From positions 847,001 to 911,000 of the forward strand of contig NZ_CP012602.1 in the NCBI RefSeq assembly GCF_001278805.1: 64,000 nucleotides of DNA, read 5' to 3'. Made by a program: the position numbers and the translations under genes. This DNA is from Bacillus sp. FJAT-18017. GTDB lineage: Bacteria > Bacillota > Bacilli > Bacillales > Cytobacillaceae. Below, piece after piece: positions 55,335-62,874 of this stretch. The notes under the pieces are model-generated. The model searched no databases. It was not told where the DNA came from and worked only from the letters and a program-made list of their open reading frames with translations. Within the stretch, counting starts at the first letter, position 1. Each line of letters opens with the position of its first letter.

Positions 55335-55393
55335 TTAGTAAGATAATATGTGAAATGGTGAGCAAACTTTTAAGAGAAGAGGAGGCAATCTAT

Positions 55394-55804
55394 ATGACAA
55401 TCAAAATTGGCGACAAAGCTTCAATGGCTAAAACAGTAACAGAAAGCGACGTCTACTTGTTCGCTGGAATCACCGGCGACCTGAACCCGGCCCATGTGAA
55501 CGAACAATACGCACAGGGCACGCCGTTCAAAACAAGGATTGCCCACGGAATGCTGAGCGGCGGCTTCATTTCCGCAGTGCTGGCAATGAAACTGCCAGGA
55601 CCGGGCACCATCTACCTGAGCCAGGAAATGAAATTCACAAAACCTGTATTCATCGGAGATACCGTCACAGCCGAGGTCGAGGCAATCGAGTTCATCGACA
55701 AAGGCAAATTCAAAATCCTCGAGCTCAGCACCACCTGCTACAACCAGGACGGAGCCGTCGTCCTAGAAGGCAGGGCAAAGGTTATCCCGCCGAAAGCTCA
55801 GTAG
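55394..55804 (+). CDS. MaoC-family (R)-specific enoyl-CoA hydratase, PhaJ-like
   Basis: This 136-residue single hot-dog domain has the hydratase-2 motif: Asp and His in FAGITGDLNPAHVNEQYA and the IAHGMLSGGF helix. It interconverts 2-enoyl-CoA and (R)-3-hydroxyacyl-CoA. GAGGAGG precedes ATG 55394. PhaJ-like enzymes link beta-oxidation to polyhydroxyalkanoate; here the neighbours suggest a short-chain reductive cycle instead. Confidence 0.88.
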   Translation: MTIKIGDKASMAKTVTESDVYLFAGITGDLNPAHVNEQYAQGTPFKTRIAHGMLSGGFISAVLAMKLPGPGTIYLSQEMKFTKPVFIGDTVTAEVEAIEFIDKGKFKILELSTTCYNQDGAVVLEGRAKVIPPKAQ

Positions 55805-55845
55805 TCAAGAGGAAACGTTTCACCTGGTACCAAGGCTCAAATTGT

Positions 55846-55952
55846 GTCTTGGGCACATTTTATAGAGTTTTAAGCTTCAAAACGTCGCCAATAGACCGTC
55901 TTGGGCACATTTTACAGAGTTTTAAACTTCAAAACGTCGCCAATAAATCGTC
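55846..55952. repeat. 52-bp-period array (TTGGGCACATTTT word, 2 copies)
   Basis: GTCTTGGG starts at 55846 and 55898, exactly 52 bp apart. Each TTGGGCACATTTT is followed by AAAACGTCGCCAA, its inverted copy with three mismatches. It lies between the MaoC and FabV genes. Confidence 0.75.
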
Positions 55953-55985
55953 CGTAATCCATGCTTACCAAAGGAGAGAAAATCC

Positions 55986-56714
55986 ATGATTATAGAAGCA
56001 AAATTAAAAGGCAACGTCTCAAGGGCAGCCCATCCAATCGGATGCAAGGCAGCACTCAAAAAACAAATTGACTACGTAAAAGGGCAACCTCGTTTTGATG
56101 GCCCCAAAAATGTGCTCATCCTCGGTGCATCGTCCAGCTATGGACTCGCTTCCCGAATTGTCACAGCGTTTGGCGCCGGTGCAGACACGATTGGCTTTTC
56201 TTTTGAGAGAGGCATCTCTGACGAAAGATTAGCGACCGCTGGCTGGTGGAACAATATTTTTTTCAAAGAAGAGGCTGAGAAGGAAGGCCTGATGGCAAAA
56301 AACTTTATCGGCGATGCCTTTTCAAATGAAATGAAGGAAGCCGTCATCGAGTATATTAAAAATGAATTTGGCGGAAAAATTGACCTGCTCATTTACAGCG
56401 TAGCCTCCGGGATGAGAAAGGATCCTGATACAGGAGTCACCTACCGTTCCGCGATCAAACCAATCGGCGAAACCGTCTCAGGAACGAACATCAACCTCGA
56501 AACCGGCGGGCTTTATGAGCAGGTGATTGAGCCGGCGACTGAAGAGGAAATCGAAAACACCGTCAAAGTGATGGGCGGCGAGGACTGGGAGCGCTGGATC
56601 CATGCTCTGAACGACGCAGGGGTCATCGATGAAGGTTTCAAAAGCTTCGACATCGAAGGCGTCGACTATGAACAAGAACTCGATCTCGACGCATTGAAAA
56701 AATTAAAGCCTTAA
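55986..56714 (+). CDS. fabV: FabV-type enoyl reductase with internal deletion
   Basis: AAGGAGAG precedes ATG 55986. Residues 1-220 match the N-terminal part of FabV/TER, with LILGASSSYGLASR, the WWNNIFF-type loop and SVASGMRKDP. The last 20 or so residues (SFDIEGVDYEQELD) match the very C-terminus. FabV is normally about 400 residues; about 155 are missing between DEGFK and SFDIEG, in frame. The lost part carries the catalytic Tyr-x8-Lys. The product is probably inactive, or an NAD-binding remnant. Confidence 0.8.
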   Translation: MIIEAKLKGNVSRAAHPIGCKAALKKQIDYVKGQPRFDGPKNVLILGASSSYGLASRIVTAFGAGADTIGFSFERGISDERLATAGWWNNIFFKEEAEKEGLMAKNFIGDAFSNEMKEAVIEYIKNEFGGKIDLLIYSVASGMRKDPDTGVTYRSAIKPIGETVSGTNINLETGGLYEQVIEPATEEEIENTVKVMGGEDWERWIHALNDAGVIDEGFKSFDIEGVDYEQELDLDALKKLKP

Positions 56715-56721
56715 AAAATTC

Positions 56722-56757
56722 GCGCTCCATATTAAGGGGTGCGGCTTTTCTTTCTTT
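56722..56757 (+). terminator. Possible terminator after fabV
   Basis: GCGCTCC pairs with GGGGTGC using G-U pairs, followed by GGCTTTTCTTTCTTT. The stem is weak. Confidence 0.45.
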
Positions 56758-56920
56758 AATCGAGTCGCGTCCGTTACTCCAATTTTAACTATAATTCAAT
56801 AATTCAAGAACAAATCCGGATTCTCTCAGGGGAGGACTGAATAAACAAGACTAGCAGTGTTACAGAACCCTCGTATAAAAAATTTAGAATCTAGTGCAGT
56901 TCAGCGCCACTTAACAGTAA

Positions 56921-57020
56921 GTATTCATATTTCACGAGAAGTGTTCATAAATCCCAGAAAGTATTCATAAATACCAAAAAGTGTTCATAAATCCTAAAAA
57001 GTATTTATAAAAGATAGCAA
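56921..57020. repeat. 20-bp tandem array, 5 copies (GTGTTCATAAATCC word)
   Basis: Units start at 56921, 56941, 56961, 56981 and 57001, an exact 20-bp period, alternating GTATTCATA and GTGTTCATA. The rest of the 423-base gap 56715-57137 holds no gene. Confidence 0.88.
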
Positions 57021-57137
57021 TCAGCTAGCATACCCGTCAAAACATCTACCCTCACAAAAACATTTTCAAAAAATTACCACACGATGAAAACACTCATGTG
57101 GTAAAATTTAGATAATTATCCCCCCATAGGAGGCGCC

Positions 57138-57521
57138 ATGAAGGAGCAAATTTACCTTGAGACCAAAAATATCGTCATCAGCAACCAACTTATTAAAACA
57201 AAAGACAAATTGTTTCCACTTCAGCATGTAAGCTCCGTTTCAATCGGATTAACAGAAAACAAATCAGCAGGTATTTTCCTGAAAATAGCAGTCGTGTTCT
57301 TATTCGCATGGAGTCTCAATCAAAAGTCTATTATTGCGGTTTCCGTGGCATCCATAGCTGTACTTTTTGCAATTATTAATTGGCTGAGTGTAGAAAATGA
57401 TCGGAAAGAAGCACTTCATATTACTCTTATAACCGGAGAAAAACAATATATATTCGAAGATATCGATCAGGCATTTGATGCCGTCAGCAGGGCGCTTGCA
57501 AATAAAGGAGCGGCTGATTAA
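57138..57521 (+). CDS. DUF6232 family protein
   Basis: This 127-residue protein has a beta-rich N-terminus (YLETKNIVISNQLIKTKD), two helices in the middle and the C-terminal HITLITGEKQYIFED strand pair typical of DUF6232. AGGAGG precedes ATG 57138. Function unknown. Confidence 0.75.
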   Translation: MKEQIYLETKNIVISNQLIKTKDKLFPLQHVSSVSIGLTENKSAGIFLKIAVVFLFAWSLNQKSIIAVSVASIAVLFAIINWLSVENDRKEALHITLITGEKQYIFEDIDQAFDAVSRALANKGAAD

Positions 57522-57545
57522 GCCGGGTCAATGGAGAGGGGATTA

Positions 57546-57821
57546 TTGAATATATCTTCTTTCATTATCGTGCTGGCAGTCATCCGGATACTTTTCAAAA
57601 TGGACAAAGGCACCCTAAAAACCTCAGCCACACTCAAAGAACTGTCTGTTTTGGGTTTGATTTTCATATTTGTCTGCCTTGGAGACAGGTATCTCAATAT
57701 TCCAACCCTTCAAGCTAGAGAACCTGAATGGTATGAACTCTGGATTGGCGGATTCCTGTTTTTCCTAGCGACCTGTTTTTACTCCTACCTTGGCTGGAAA
57801 AAAGCAAAAAAGTATTCGTAA
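57546..57821 (+). CDS. Small membrane protein, three helices
   Basis: TTG at 57546 has GAGGGG five bases upstream, giving 91 residues; the ATG at 57531 has no site. Helices are at about 3-18, 32-48 and 67-85. It begins shortly after the DUF6232 gene and may be co-transcribed. Family not recognised. Confidence 0.55.
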   Translation: MNISSFIIVLAVIRILFKMDKGTLKTSATLKELSVLGLIFIFVCLGDRYLNIPTLQAREPEWYELWIGGFLFFLATCFYSYLGWKKAKKYS

Positions 57822-57859
57822 AGGAAACCCACATTAATAGACTCTTTAGGATTCCAGTA

Positions 57860-58081
57860 TGATCTTAGCCTTAATTGGGCTAGCAGACTACGTCTTCACA
57901 ATCATCAAATATGACCTATTTCAATATCGAAGCATCGCAATTCTGTTTTGCGTGCTGGCCTAACACTTTCTTGTTACAATCGTTTCTTCAAAACAAGGCA
58001 ACAAAAAAGGAAGTGAAAGTATATATTCTGATAACAGGTATGGCGCTGGGCATTATTGCAGCCGAGTTGATCTTGTTATAA
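57860..58081 (+). pseudogene. Decayed small membrane-protein gene
   Basis: ATG 57860 opens 34 hydrophobic codons (MILALIGLADYVFTIIKYDL and onward) ending at TAA 57962. Codons for HFLVTIVSSKQGNK follow in the same frame. After a frameshift, KEVKVYILITGMALG leads to a natural-looking end at 58081. One stop and one frameshift separate three pieces of what looks like a single three-helix protein of about 73 residues. Confidence 0.5.
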
Positions 58082-58145
58082 TTCGTCAAAGCTGATTAGG
58101 GGAGGCTCTATTTTTGGTTATTTTCAATTTAAAGGGGAGGTTACC

Positions 58146-58756
58146 GTGCAACGTTTTAGTTTAGTTGCGATTGTTTTATTAATTGCAGGGCTTTTATATG
58201 GTTGTTCCTTTACGGCTCATACAGATTCGCCGAAAAACAACTTAAAACAGGATAGTGATACTTCAATTAAAAGAGAAAATCCTTCGAAAGATATCGTACA
58301 ATCTACAGTAGAAAATAATCCATCAACTACTGATGAAAAAGGTGCCTCACCAGAGGAAATGGAACAATTAAAGGAAACAATCAGGACCTACATATTTGAT
58401 GAGTATATGCCTAGCCCTGATTATGTTTATGCAAGGGGAGTTAATTGGTCGGAAAACTTTTATGATAATCTAACCGCTGAGGAGATTTGGAACGTTATAG
58501 AGGAATTTAGGAAAAAGAATATGAAAAAGATGGTACTCTTTTTGACGAAGCCCTGTACCTTTCTGTAAATGCACCGATTAAGGATAATTGGAAAGAGCTG
58601 TTTTTAGAGGAATTATCGGATGATATAGAAATAGATACTTTGATTGATAAAGGCGGAACCATATGGGTTTATACTGATTCCTTACCATATACAGGCGCTA
58701 AAGATAACTATCCGCTTATAGTTTTGGATAAGAGAACTGGTTCCTGGCACGGATAG
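58146..58756 (+). pseudogene. Lipoprotein gene with frameshift in an A-run
   Basis: A GTG start at 58146 follows AAAGGGGAGG and encodes a lipoprotein signal (LLIAGLLYGC) and 140 codons to TAA 58568. The natural continuation is in another frame: after EEFRKK it reads EYEKDGTLFDEALYLSV and ends at TAG 58756. One extra A in the run at 58512-58516 would join them into about 203 residues. The family is not recognised. Phase variation or sequencing error are alternatives to decay. Confidence 0.65.
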
Positions 58757-58767
58757 ATTTTTAGCAA

Positions 58768-58800
58768 AAACGGCCTCCGATTTTGGAGGCCGTTTAAACT
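58768..58800. terminator. Terminator shared by the lipoprotein and coat genes
   Basis: AAACGGCCTCC and GGAGGCCGTTT form a perfect 11-bp stem with a 6-base loop. It serves convergent transcripts. Confidence 0.88.
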
Positions 58801-58801
58801 A

Positions 58802-59137
58802 TTACTGCATCTGCCCGCCATTATGATGCGGCAACTGATTCCGATACCCCTCAAATTGCTGGGCCTTTTGCTGAAGCGCCTGATTCTGCGCAGGCTCGAC
58901 CTTGTACCAGCCTTCCTGGAACATCACATTGTACAAGTGGCGCTGGCAATCCTGGGTCTCGTTGAAAATCTCGAGCACATCGTTGTAAAGCCCGCTGTGT
59001 GAAGCTTCATTCAGAAACACATTATACCCATCTTTCAAATACTTCTCCGTAGACAGCAAATCATTGATAAAATCCCGGTCATTCATCGATGGATTCTTCT
59101 CAACCTTTGTCGCCGGATTCGAAATCGAATTGTTCAT
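58802..59137 (-). CDS. CotF-like spore coat protein
   Basis: This 111-residue helical protein contains DRDFINDLLSTEKYLKDGYN and LYNVMFQEGWYKVEPA, the pattern of CotF/YraD-type coat proteins. AGGAGGTG precedes ATG 59137, giving a product starting MNNSIS. It follows its paralogue by 12 bases in the same operon. Expected in the spore coat; expression late in the mother cell is inferred. Confidence 0.83.
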   Translation of the reverse strand: MNNSISNPATKVEKNPSMNDRDFINDLLSTEKYLKDGYNVFLNEASHSGLYNDVLEIFNETQDCQRHLYNVMFQEGWYKVEPAQNQALQQKAQQFEGYRNQLPHHNGGQMQ

Positions 59138-59149
59138 TATTCGCACCTC

Positions 59150-59434
59150 CTATTGCTGCATATACTGCTGCGGATTTTGATTCTCATGCGAACTCAAATG
59201 GCCAAGGATCTTTTCATAATGCCGCTCATGCATCTGGCACACCTTTTCCGCTTCCGTACGCATTGCTTCAATCTGACAATGCTGTGCAAAAAAATGCGCC
59301 TTCTTCGCGGCATTCAAATTCCATGTCAGCATATCCGTCAAATACAGCGCATCCTTCCCCGACAAAACATCCGGCGGCTGCTGCATATATTCCTGCTGTT
59401 GCTGACCCTGCATACCCTGATTCTGTTGCTGCAT
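59150..59434 (-). CDS. CotF-like spore coat protein, Gln-rich N-terminus
   Basis: This 94-residue protein has a Gln- and Met-rich first 25 residues, then a CotF-like helical domain (LYLTDMLTWNLNAAKKAHFF, HERHYEKILGHL). GGGAGG precedes ATG 59434. First gene of the two-gene coat operon. Confidence 0.8.
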   Translation of the reverse strand: MQQQNQGMQGQQQQEYMQQPPDVLSGKDALYLTDMLTWNLNAAKKAHFFAQHCQIEAMRTEAEKVCQMHERHYEKILGHLSSHENQNPQQYMQQ

Positions 59435-59681
59435 AACTAAACCTCCCAAAACAAAAAATTCCTGCACCCTTAACATCCCCAAAACAAGCCGCGTTATACG
59501 GAAAAATTAGGGAAAGAAGGTTGGTTCTCGTCTGTCACAGAAGACGGATTCCTTTTAAAAAAAAAGTGAAGGGACGAACGGTAAAGGGTTCAGTTTTAAG
59601 GTCATCAGCTTCAGTCGAATTAATGGGATATTATGTAAAAGTCGTGTAAAATAAAGGTGTACTTAATGATATATTTTTCAA

Positions 59682-60047
59682 GTGGTGGTGATAAAAATAA
59701 AGACGTTGGCGTTATATATATTTGGATTTCTTCGTTTCGTTATTTTTATGATATCAATATTACTAAGTATATGGTTCCTGATAGCAGCTGTATTTTGGGC
59801 ATTTGTTGCATTGGTGGGGAGCGAGAATCATTGGATTAAACCATTAACACAATATCTATACTTTCTTGCTTGTTCCTTATCGGTAGGCCTAATGAACGAA
59901 ATAGAAAAGAAAATAAATAAAGAAGACTATGATTTAATGACCAATAACTGGCCATTGGACCTATATTTACTTTTTTTAACAGCTCATTACGATGTGCCTA
60001 AGTATATAATCAGGAAAATGATAGGTAAGCCAAATTTAAATCCATAA
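59682..60047 (+). CDS. Hypothetical two-helix membrane protein
   Basis: This 121-residue protein has two N-terminal helices (about 8-45) and a C-terminal soluble part (NKEDYDLMTNNWPLDLYLLF). The start, one of three consecutive GTG codons at 59682, lacks a clear ribosome binding site. Unknown function. A terminator follows. Confidence 0.5.
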   Translation: MVVIKIKTLALYIFGFLRFVIFMISILLSIWFLIAAVFWAFVALVGSENHWIKPLTQYLYFLACSLSVGLMNEIEKKINKEDYDLMTNNWPLDLYLLFLTAHYDVPKYIIRKMIGKPNLNP

Positions 60048-60094
60048 ACAGGAGCTCGGTCATAATGTGTTTTTATGCGAAATTTATAAAAAGC

Positions 60095-60124
60095 AAAACT
60101 CGCCGTTCTATAATGGCGAGTTTC
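60095..60124. terminator. Terminator between convergent small genes
   Basis: AAACTCGCC and GGCGAGTTT pair around a 10-base loop, with T's on the right and A's on the left. Confidence 0.85.
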
Positions 60125-60155
60125 TTCATTGAAATTAAAACGCGAAAACGACTCA

Positions 60156-60350
60156 TCACCCCCGTGCCTCAAGCTCAACCCTAAATTTATGTAAACAACT
60201 CCTGCAAATACAATCCTTCCGCAAGCTTTCCGGCGGCACCAGCTCAAAAATCCCCTGCGGAAACTCCTCATACGCACACCAGCAAGTTTCACGCTCACCC
60301 GCCATACAGCCATTCTCTCCACCACAAATCGGACAACGTTTTCCTGCCAT
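60156..60350 (-). CDS. Cysteine-rich CWC family protein
   Basis: This 64-residue protein has CPICGGENGC, ETCWC and a final CICRSCL, the metal-binding cysteines of the CWC family. GGAGAG lies 9 bases before ATG 60350. Function unknown; probably a zinc-ribbon-like protein. Confidence 0.82.
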   Translation of the reverse strand: MAGKRCPICGGENGCMAGERETCWCAYEEFPQGIFELVPPESLRKDCICRSCLHKFRVELEARG

Positions 60351-60455
60351 ACCATCACTCTCCCCAAACCATCTATCCCCATTGTACAGCAAACAGCCTG
60401 TCCATTAATTGAGCATTTAGTGATAAGATAAAGGAAAAAATGAAAGGTGCTTACT

Positions 60456-60707
60456 ATGAAAAAACTCCCAATCATCCTAACCATCGCCGGCCTGGCAATC
60501 ATCGCCTACGCCTTCACAACTGAAGGAATCTACCGCGCCCTGATCCAAATCGCAGCCCAAATCCTGATCGGCATCGCAATCCTCCTCCTTGCACCCCGAT
60601 TCAGGAACGTCCTCCCAAAAGGCATATACTACACCTTCCTCACATTTATCACCGTCATGCTGCTCATGATGATCTACCTCTTCATCGACATCTTTATCAC
60701 CTACTAA
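60456..60707 (+). CDS. Small membrane protein, 83 residues
   Basis: ATG 60456 follows GAAAGGTG. Three hydrophobic helices cover most of the protein (PIILTIAGLAIIAYAF, LIQIAAQILIGIAILLLA). Family unknown. Confidence 0.6.
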   Translation: MKKLPIILTIAGLAIIAYAFTTEGIYRALIQIAAQILIGIAILLLAPRFRNVLPKGIYYTFLTFITVMLLMMIYLFIDIFITY

Positions 60708-60715
60708 ACAAAAGG

Positions 60716-60737
60716 GCACCCACCCAGGGCGCCCCTC
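60716..60737 (-). terminator. Terminator of the yuzL-like gene
   Basis: On the minus strand GGGCGCCC pairs with GGGTGCCC with one mismatch, followed by TTTTG. Confidence 0.6.
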
Positions 60738-60740
60738 ACA

Positions 60741-60875
60741 TCAATGCTTCTTGAACTGATTATTCTGGCTGTTGACCTTATTCTTATTGTGCCGGATATT
60801 GTGCGGCCCTGCATTGCCCTTCACACTCGCCGCACTGACCCCCGCATCCGACGGATCCTTCTTCAGCTTCGCCAT
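60741..60875 (-). CDS. YuzL-family small spore-associated protein
   Basis: The 44-codon frame from ATG 60875 to TGA 60741 encodes MAKLKKDPSDAGVSAASVKG, then a His/Asn/Lys-rich tail ending NNQFKKH. The DPS-AGVSAASVKGNAGP pattern is that of the YuzL family found in Bacillus spore formers (recalled, not searched). GGGGTGA lies about 7 bases upstream of the start. Confidence 0.78.
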   Translation of the reverse strand: MAKLKKDPSDAGVSAASVKGNAGPHNIRHNKNKVNSQNNQFKKH

Positions 60876-60972
60876 CAAAAATCACCCCGTTACTTATCCT
60901 GCCCTATTCTTTTTTGAAAAAATCGGTCGACGCCCCCAAGTCCCCATCTCATCCCAACGCCCAAAATTCACC

Positions 60973-60999
60973 AAAAAAAATCCGGCCAAAGAAGGCCGG
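60973..60999 (-). terminator. Minus-strand terminator without an obvious gene
   Basis: On the minus strand CCGGCC and GGCCGG pair around TTCTTT, followed by ATTTTTTTTGG. Upstream on that strand (61001-61185) there is no protein gene, so it may end a small RNA. The 310-base gap 60876-61185 holds nothing else. Confidence 0.6.
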
Positions 61000-61185
61000 G
61001 GGAAGGGATTAGATACTAATCAAAGGGGGTAGGTAAAAATAGTTAGAGTACCTTTACATCTTCAAGAATAAAGGAAAAATATAAATTCACCATAAATAAA
61101 TGATTAACTTTTTCTTAAATCAACATCAAGAATCACGGGAAGCCTACTAAAACAAAGGGCCTCGAACAGAAGAGAGTGTGTACCC

Positions 61186-62124
61186 ATGAAAAAAACAACC
61201 TATCTGGCCTACATGAGCGCCATGCTAAACGCGCTAATCGTCGGTCTTTCATTTCTATTCACAAAAACAGCAGTCGAAGCGTCCAGCCCAATCGACACAT
61301 TGGCATTTCGCTTCACTGCTGCGTTCCTGGCAGTCAGCATCCTGATGGCCCTGAAAGTCATTAAAACTAATTTTGACAACTTCCGTCACTATTTAAAGGT
61401 CTTGCCACTGACGCTGTTTTACCCAACCTTTTTCTTTGCGTTCCAGGCATACGGCCTCCAAACAATCTCGTCATCGGAAGCAGGCATCCTGTCGGCGACA
61501 ATCCCAATCCTGACGCTAATCCTTGCATCACTTTTTATAAAAGAAAAGACAAACCTGCGCCAAAAATTGTCCATCATTGTCTCGGTTGCAGGCGTCATCT
61601 ACATTTTTATCATGAAAGGCAGCTCGATTTCATTCGCCGACTGGAAAGGAATCATCTTCATGATGATTTCATGCCTGGCAATCGCAAGCTACACCGTCAT
61701 GGCCCGCAAACTGACAAAGCAATTCGAACCGATGGAAATCACTTATTTCATGCTCGGCGTCGGCTTTCTCGTTTTCAACGGGGCCGCCATCACGATGCAC
61801 CTTGCAAACGGAACCCTGTCCAGCTTTGCAAAGCCAATGTTCGACCCAAACTACATGATCGCGATTTTGTTCCTGGGAATCCTCGCGTCCTTCGTGACAT
61901 CGTTGTTATCCAACTTCGCAATATCAAAAATCTCTGCCTCACGAATGAGTGTCTTCGGTAACATGTCGACAGTAATCTCAATCGCAGCCGGCGCCATCTT
62001 CCTAAACGAAGAAATCCGCGCCTATCATATAATTGGATCAATTTTAATCATTCTCGGAGTACTAGGAACAAACTTTTTTGGGGAAAAGAAAGAAGAGGGA
62101 AAGCCTGAAAAAGATGCAGCTTAG
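61186..62124 (+). CDS. EamA/DMT-family transporter
   Basis: This 312-residue protein of ten helices has two EamA halves (LNALIVGLSFLFTKTAVE at the start, FGNMSTVISIAAGAIFLNE near the end) and a charged tail. It is probably a metabolite exporter. ATG 61186 has a modest GAGAG site. It is monocistronic. Confidence 0.85.
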   Translation: MKKTTYLAYMSAMLNALIVGLSFLFTKTAVEASSPIDTLAFRFTAAFLAVSILMALKVIKTNFDNFRHYLKVLPLTLFYPTFFFAFQAYGLQTISSSEAGILSATIPILTLILASLFIKEKTNLRQKLSIIVSVAGVIYIFIMKGSSISFADWKGIIFMMISCLAIASYTVMARKLTKQFEPMEITYFMLGVGFLVFNGAAITMHLANGTLSSFAKPMFDPNYMIAILFLGILASFVTSLLSNFAISKISASRMSVFGNMSTVISIAAGAIFLNEEIRAYHIIGSILIILGVLGTNFFGEKKEEGKPEKDAA

Positions 62125-62185
62125 TGTAGTATGGTTTTATCATAGATTTTCTGGCCTTAAAGACATTTCAAGACGGAAGCACACC

Positions 62186-62312
62186 AAAATGTCCTTGAAA
62201 TTGCTTTTCAAGGACATTTTACTTATTCGTCAGCATCAAAATGTACTCGAAACCTCTTTTCAAGTACATTTTCCCTATTAGTCAGCATCAAAATGTACTA
62301 GAAAATGCTTTT
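62186..62312. repeat. 52-bp-period hairpin array (AAAATGTCCTTGAAA word)
   Basis: AAAATGT starts at 62186, 62238 and 62290, exactly 52 bp apart. Units one and two are hairpins: AAAATGTCCTTGAAA with TTTCAAGGACATTTT, and AAAATGTACTCGAAA with TTTTCAAGTACATTTT. The spacer (TCAGCATC) is also conserved. The words are shared with 7515-7650, 55 kb away. Confidence 0.88.
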
Positions 62313-62402
62313 CGGGATTGTCAACGCTTCCAATTGTGCTTGTTTGTTATCCGAAAAATTGGGATTTCCGTTTATTAAATCTAGAATTCACCAGATTAAT
62401 CT

Positions 62403-62600
62403 TCACGCCATAGAGGCCGCACCCTTCTTCCTCTCCATCATCCGCTGAAACTCCAGGATAAAACGGTCCAGTTCACGGCTCGCCTCAATCGTTGTCTCAT
62501 GGGCAAAGCCAAACTCCAAACCCTTCGCAACCAGCTCAGCGCGCAAGAACTCAATATATCTTTGCATTTCAACCAGGTTCATTCTATCAGGCTTGTCCAT
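62403..62600 (-). CDS. Spo0E-like aspartyl-phosphate phosphatase
   Basis: This 65-residue protein of two helices has the family pattern FLRAELVAKGLEFGFAH and the active motif SRELD (usual form SQELD). Spo0E-type proteins dephosphorylate Spo0A-P and delay sporulation. AAGGAGG precedes ATG 62600; the longer open frame has no site. Confidence 0.85.
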   Translation of the reverse strand: MDKPDRMNLVEMQRYIEFLRAELVAKGLEFGFAHETTIEASRELDRFILEFQRMMERKKGAASMA

Positions 62601-62623
62601 AAGCAACCTCCTTCCGAAAGTAC

Positions 62624-62651
62624 AAAAAAAGTTCCGGCTCGAAAGCCGGAA
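62624..62651 (-). terminator. Minus-strand terminator upstream of the Spo0E-like gene
   Basis: TTCCGGCT and AGCCGGAA pair around CGAA. On the minus strand CTTTTTTTG follows. No minus-strand gene upstream is certain. Confidence 0.7.
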
Positions 62652-62703
62652 AAAATAAGGGGTTTGATGGTATCTATCTATATTATAAAAGGGGGAGTGA
62701 GTT

Positions 62704-62745
62704 ATGAAAAAGAATGGGGTCTCTTTCACCACGTACTTATCATAA
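62704..62745 (+). CDS. Possible 13-residue peptide ORF with strong ribosome binding site
   Basis: ATG 62704 follows GGGGGAG by 6 bases and encodes MKKNGVSFTTYLS. It is too short to judge by coding content. A structured terminator follows at 62875. It may be a leader peptide, a small protein or chance. The remaining DNA to 63253 holds two overlapping frames of about 60 codons with no clear support. Confidence 0.25.
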   Translation: MKKNGVSFTTYLS

Positions 62746-62874
62746 CGCCCAAATATGAACAAACTATGACCAAACCTTTAACATTCATTAAAAATGACAA
62801 AAAGTAAGCCGGACCTGAACTAAACTGCTGAGTATACATTTTTTATTTTGGCAATTTGATTATTAGAATAGAAC

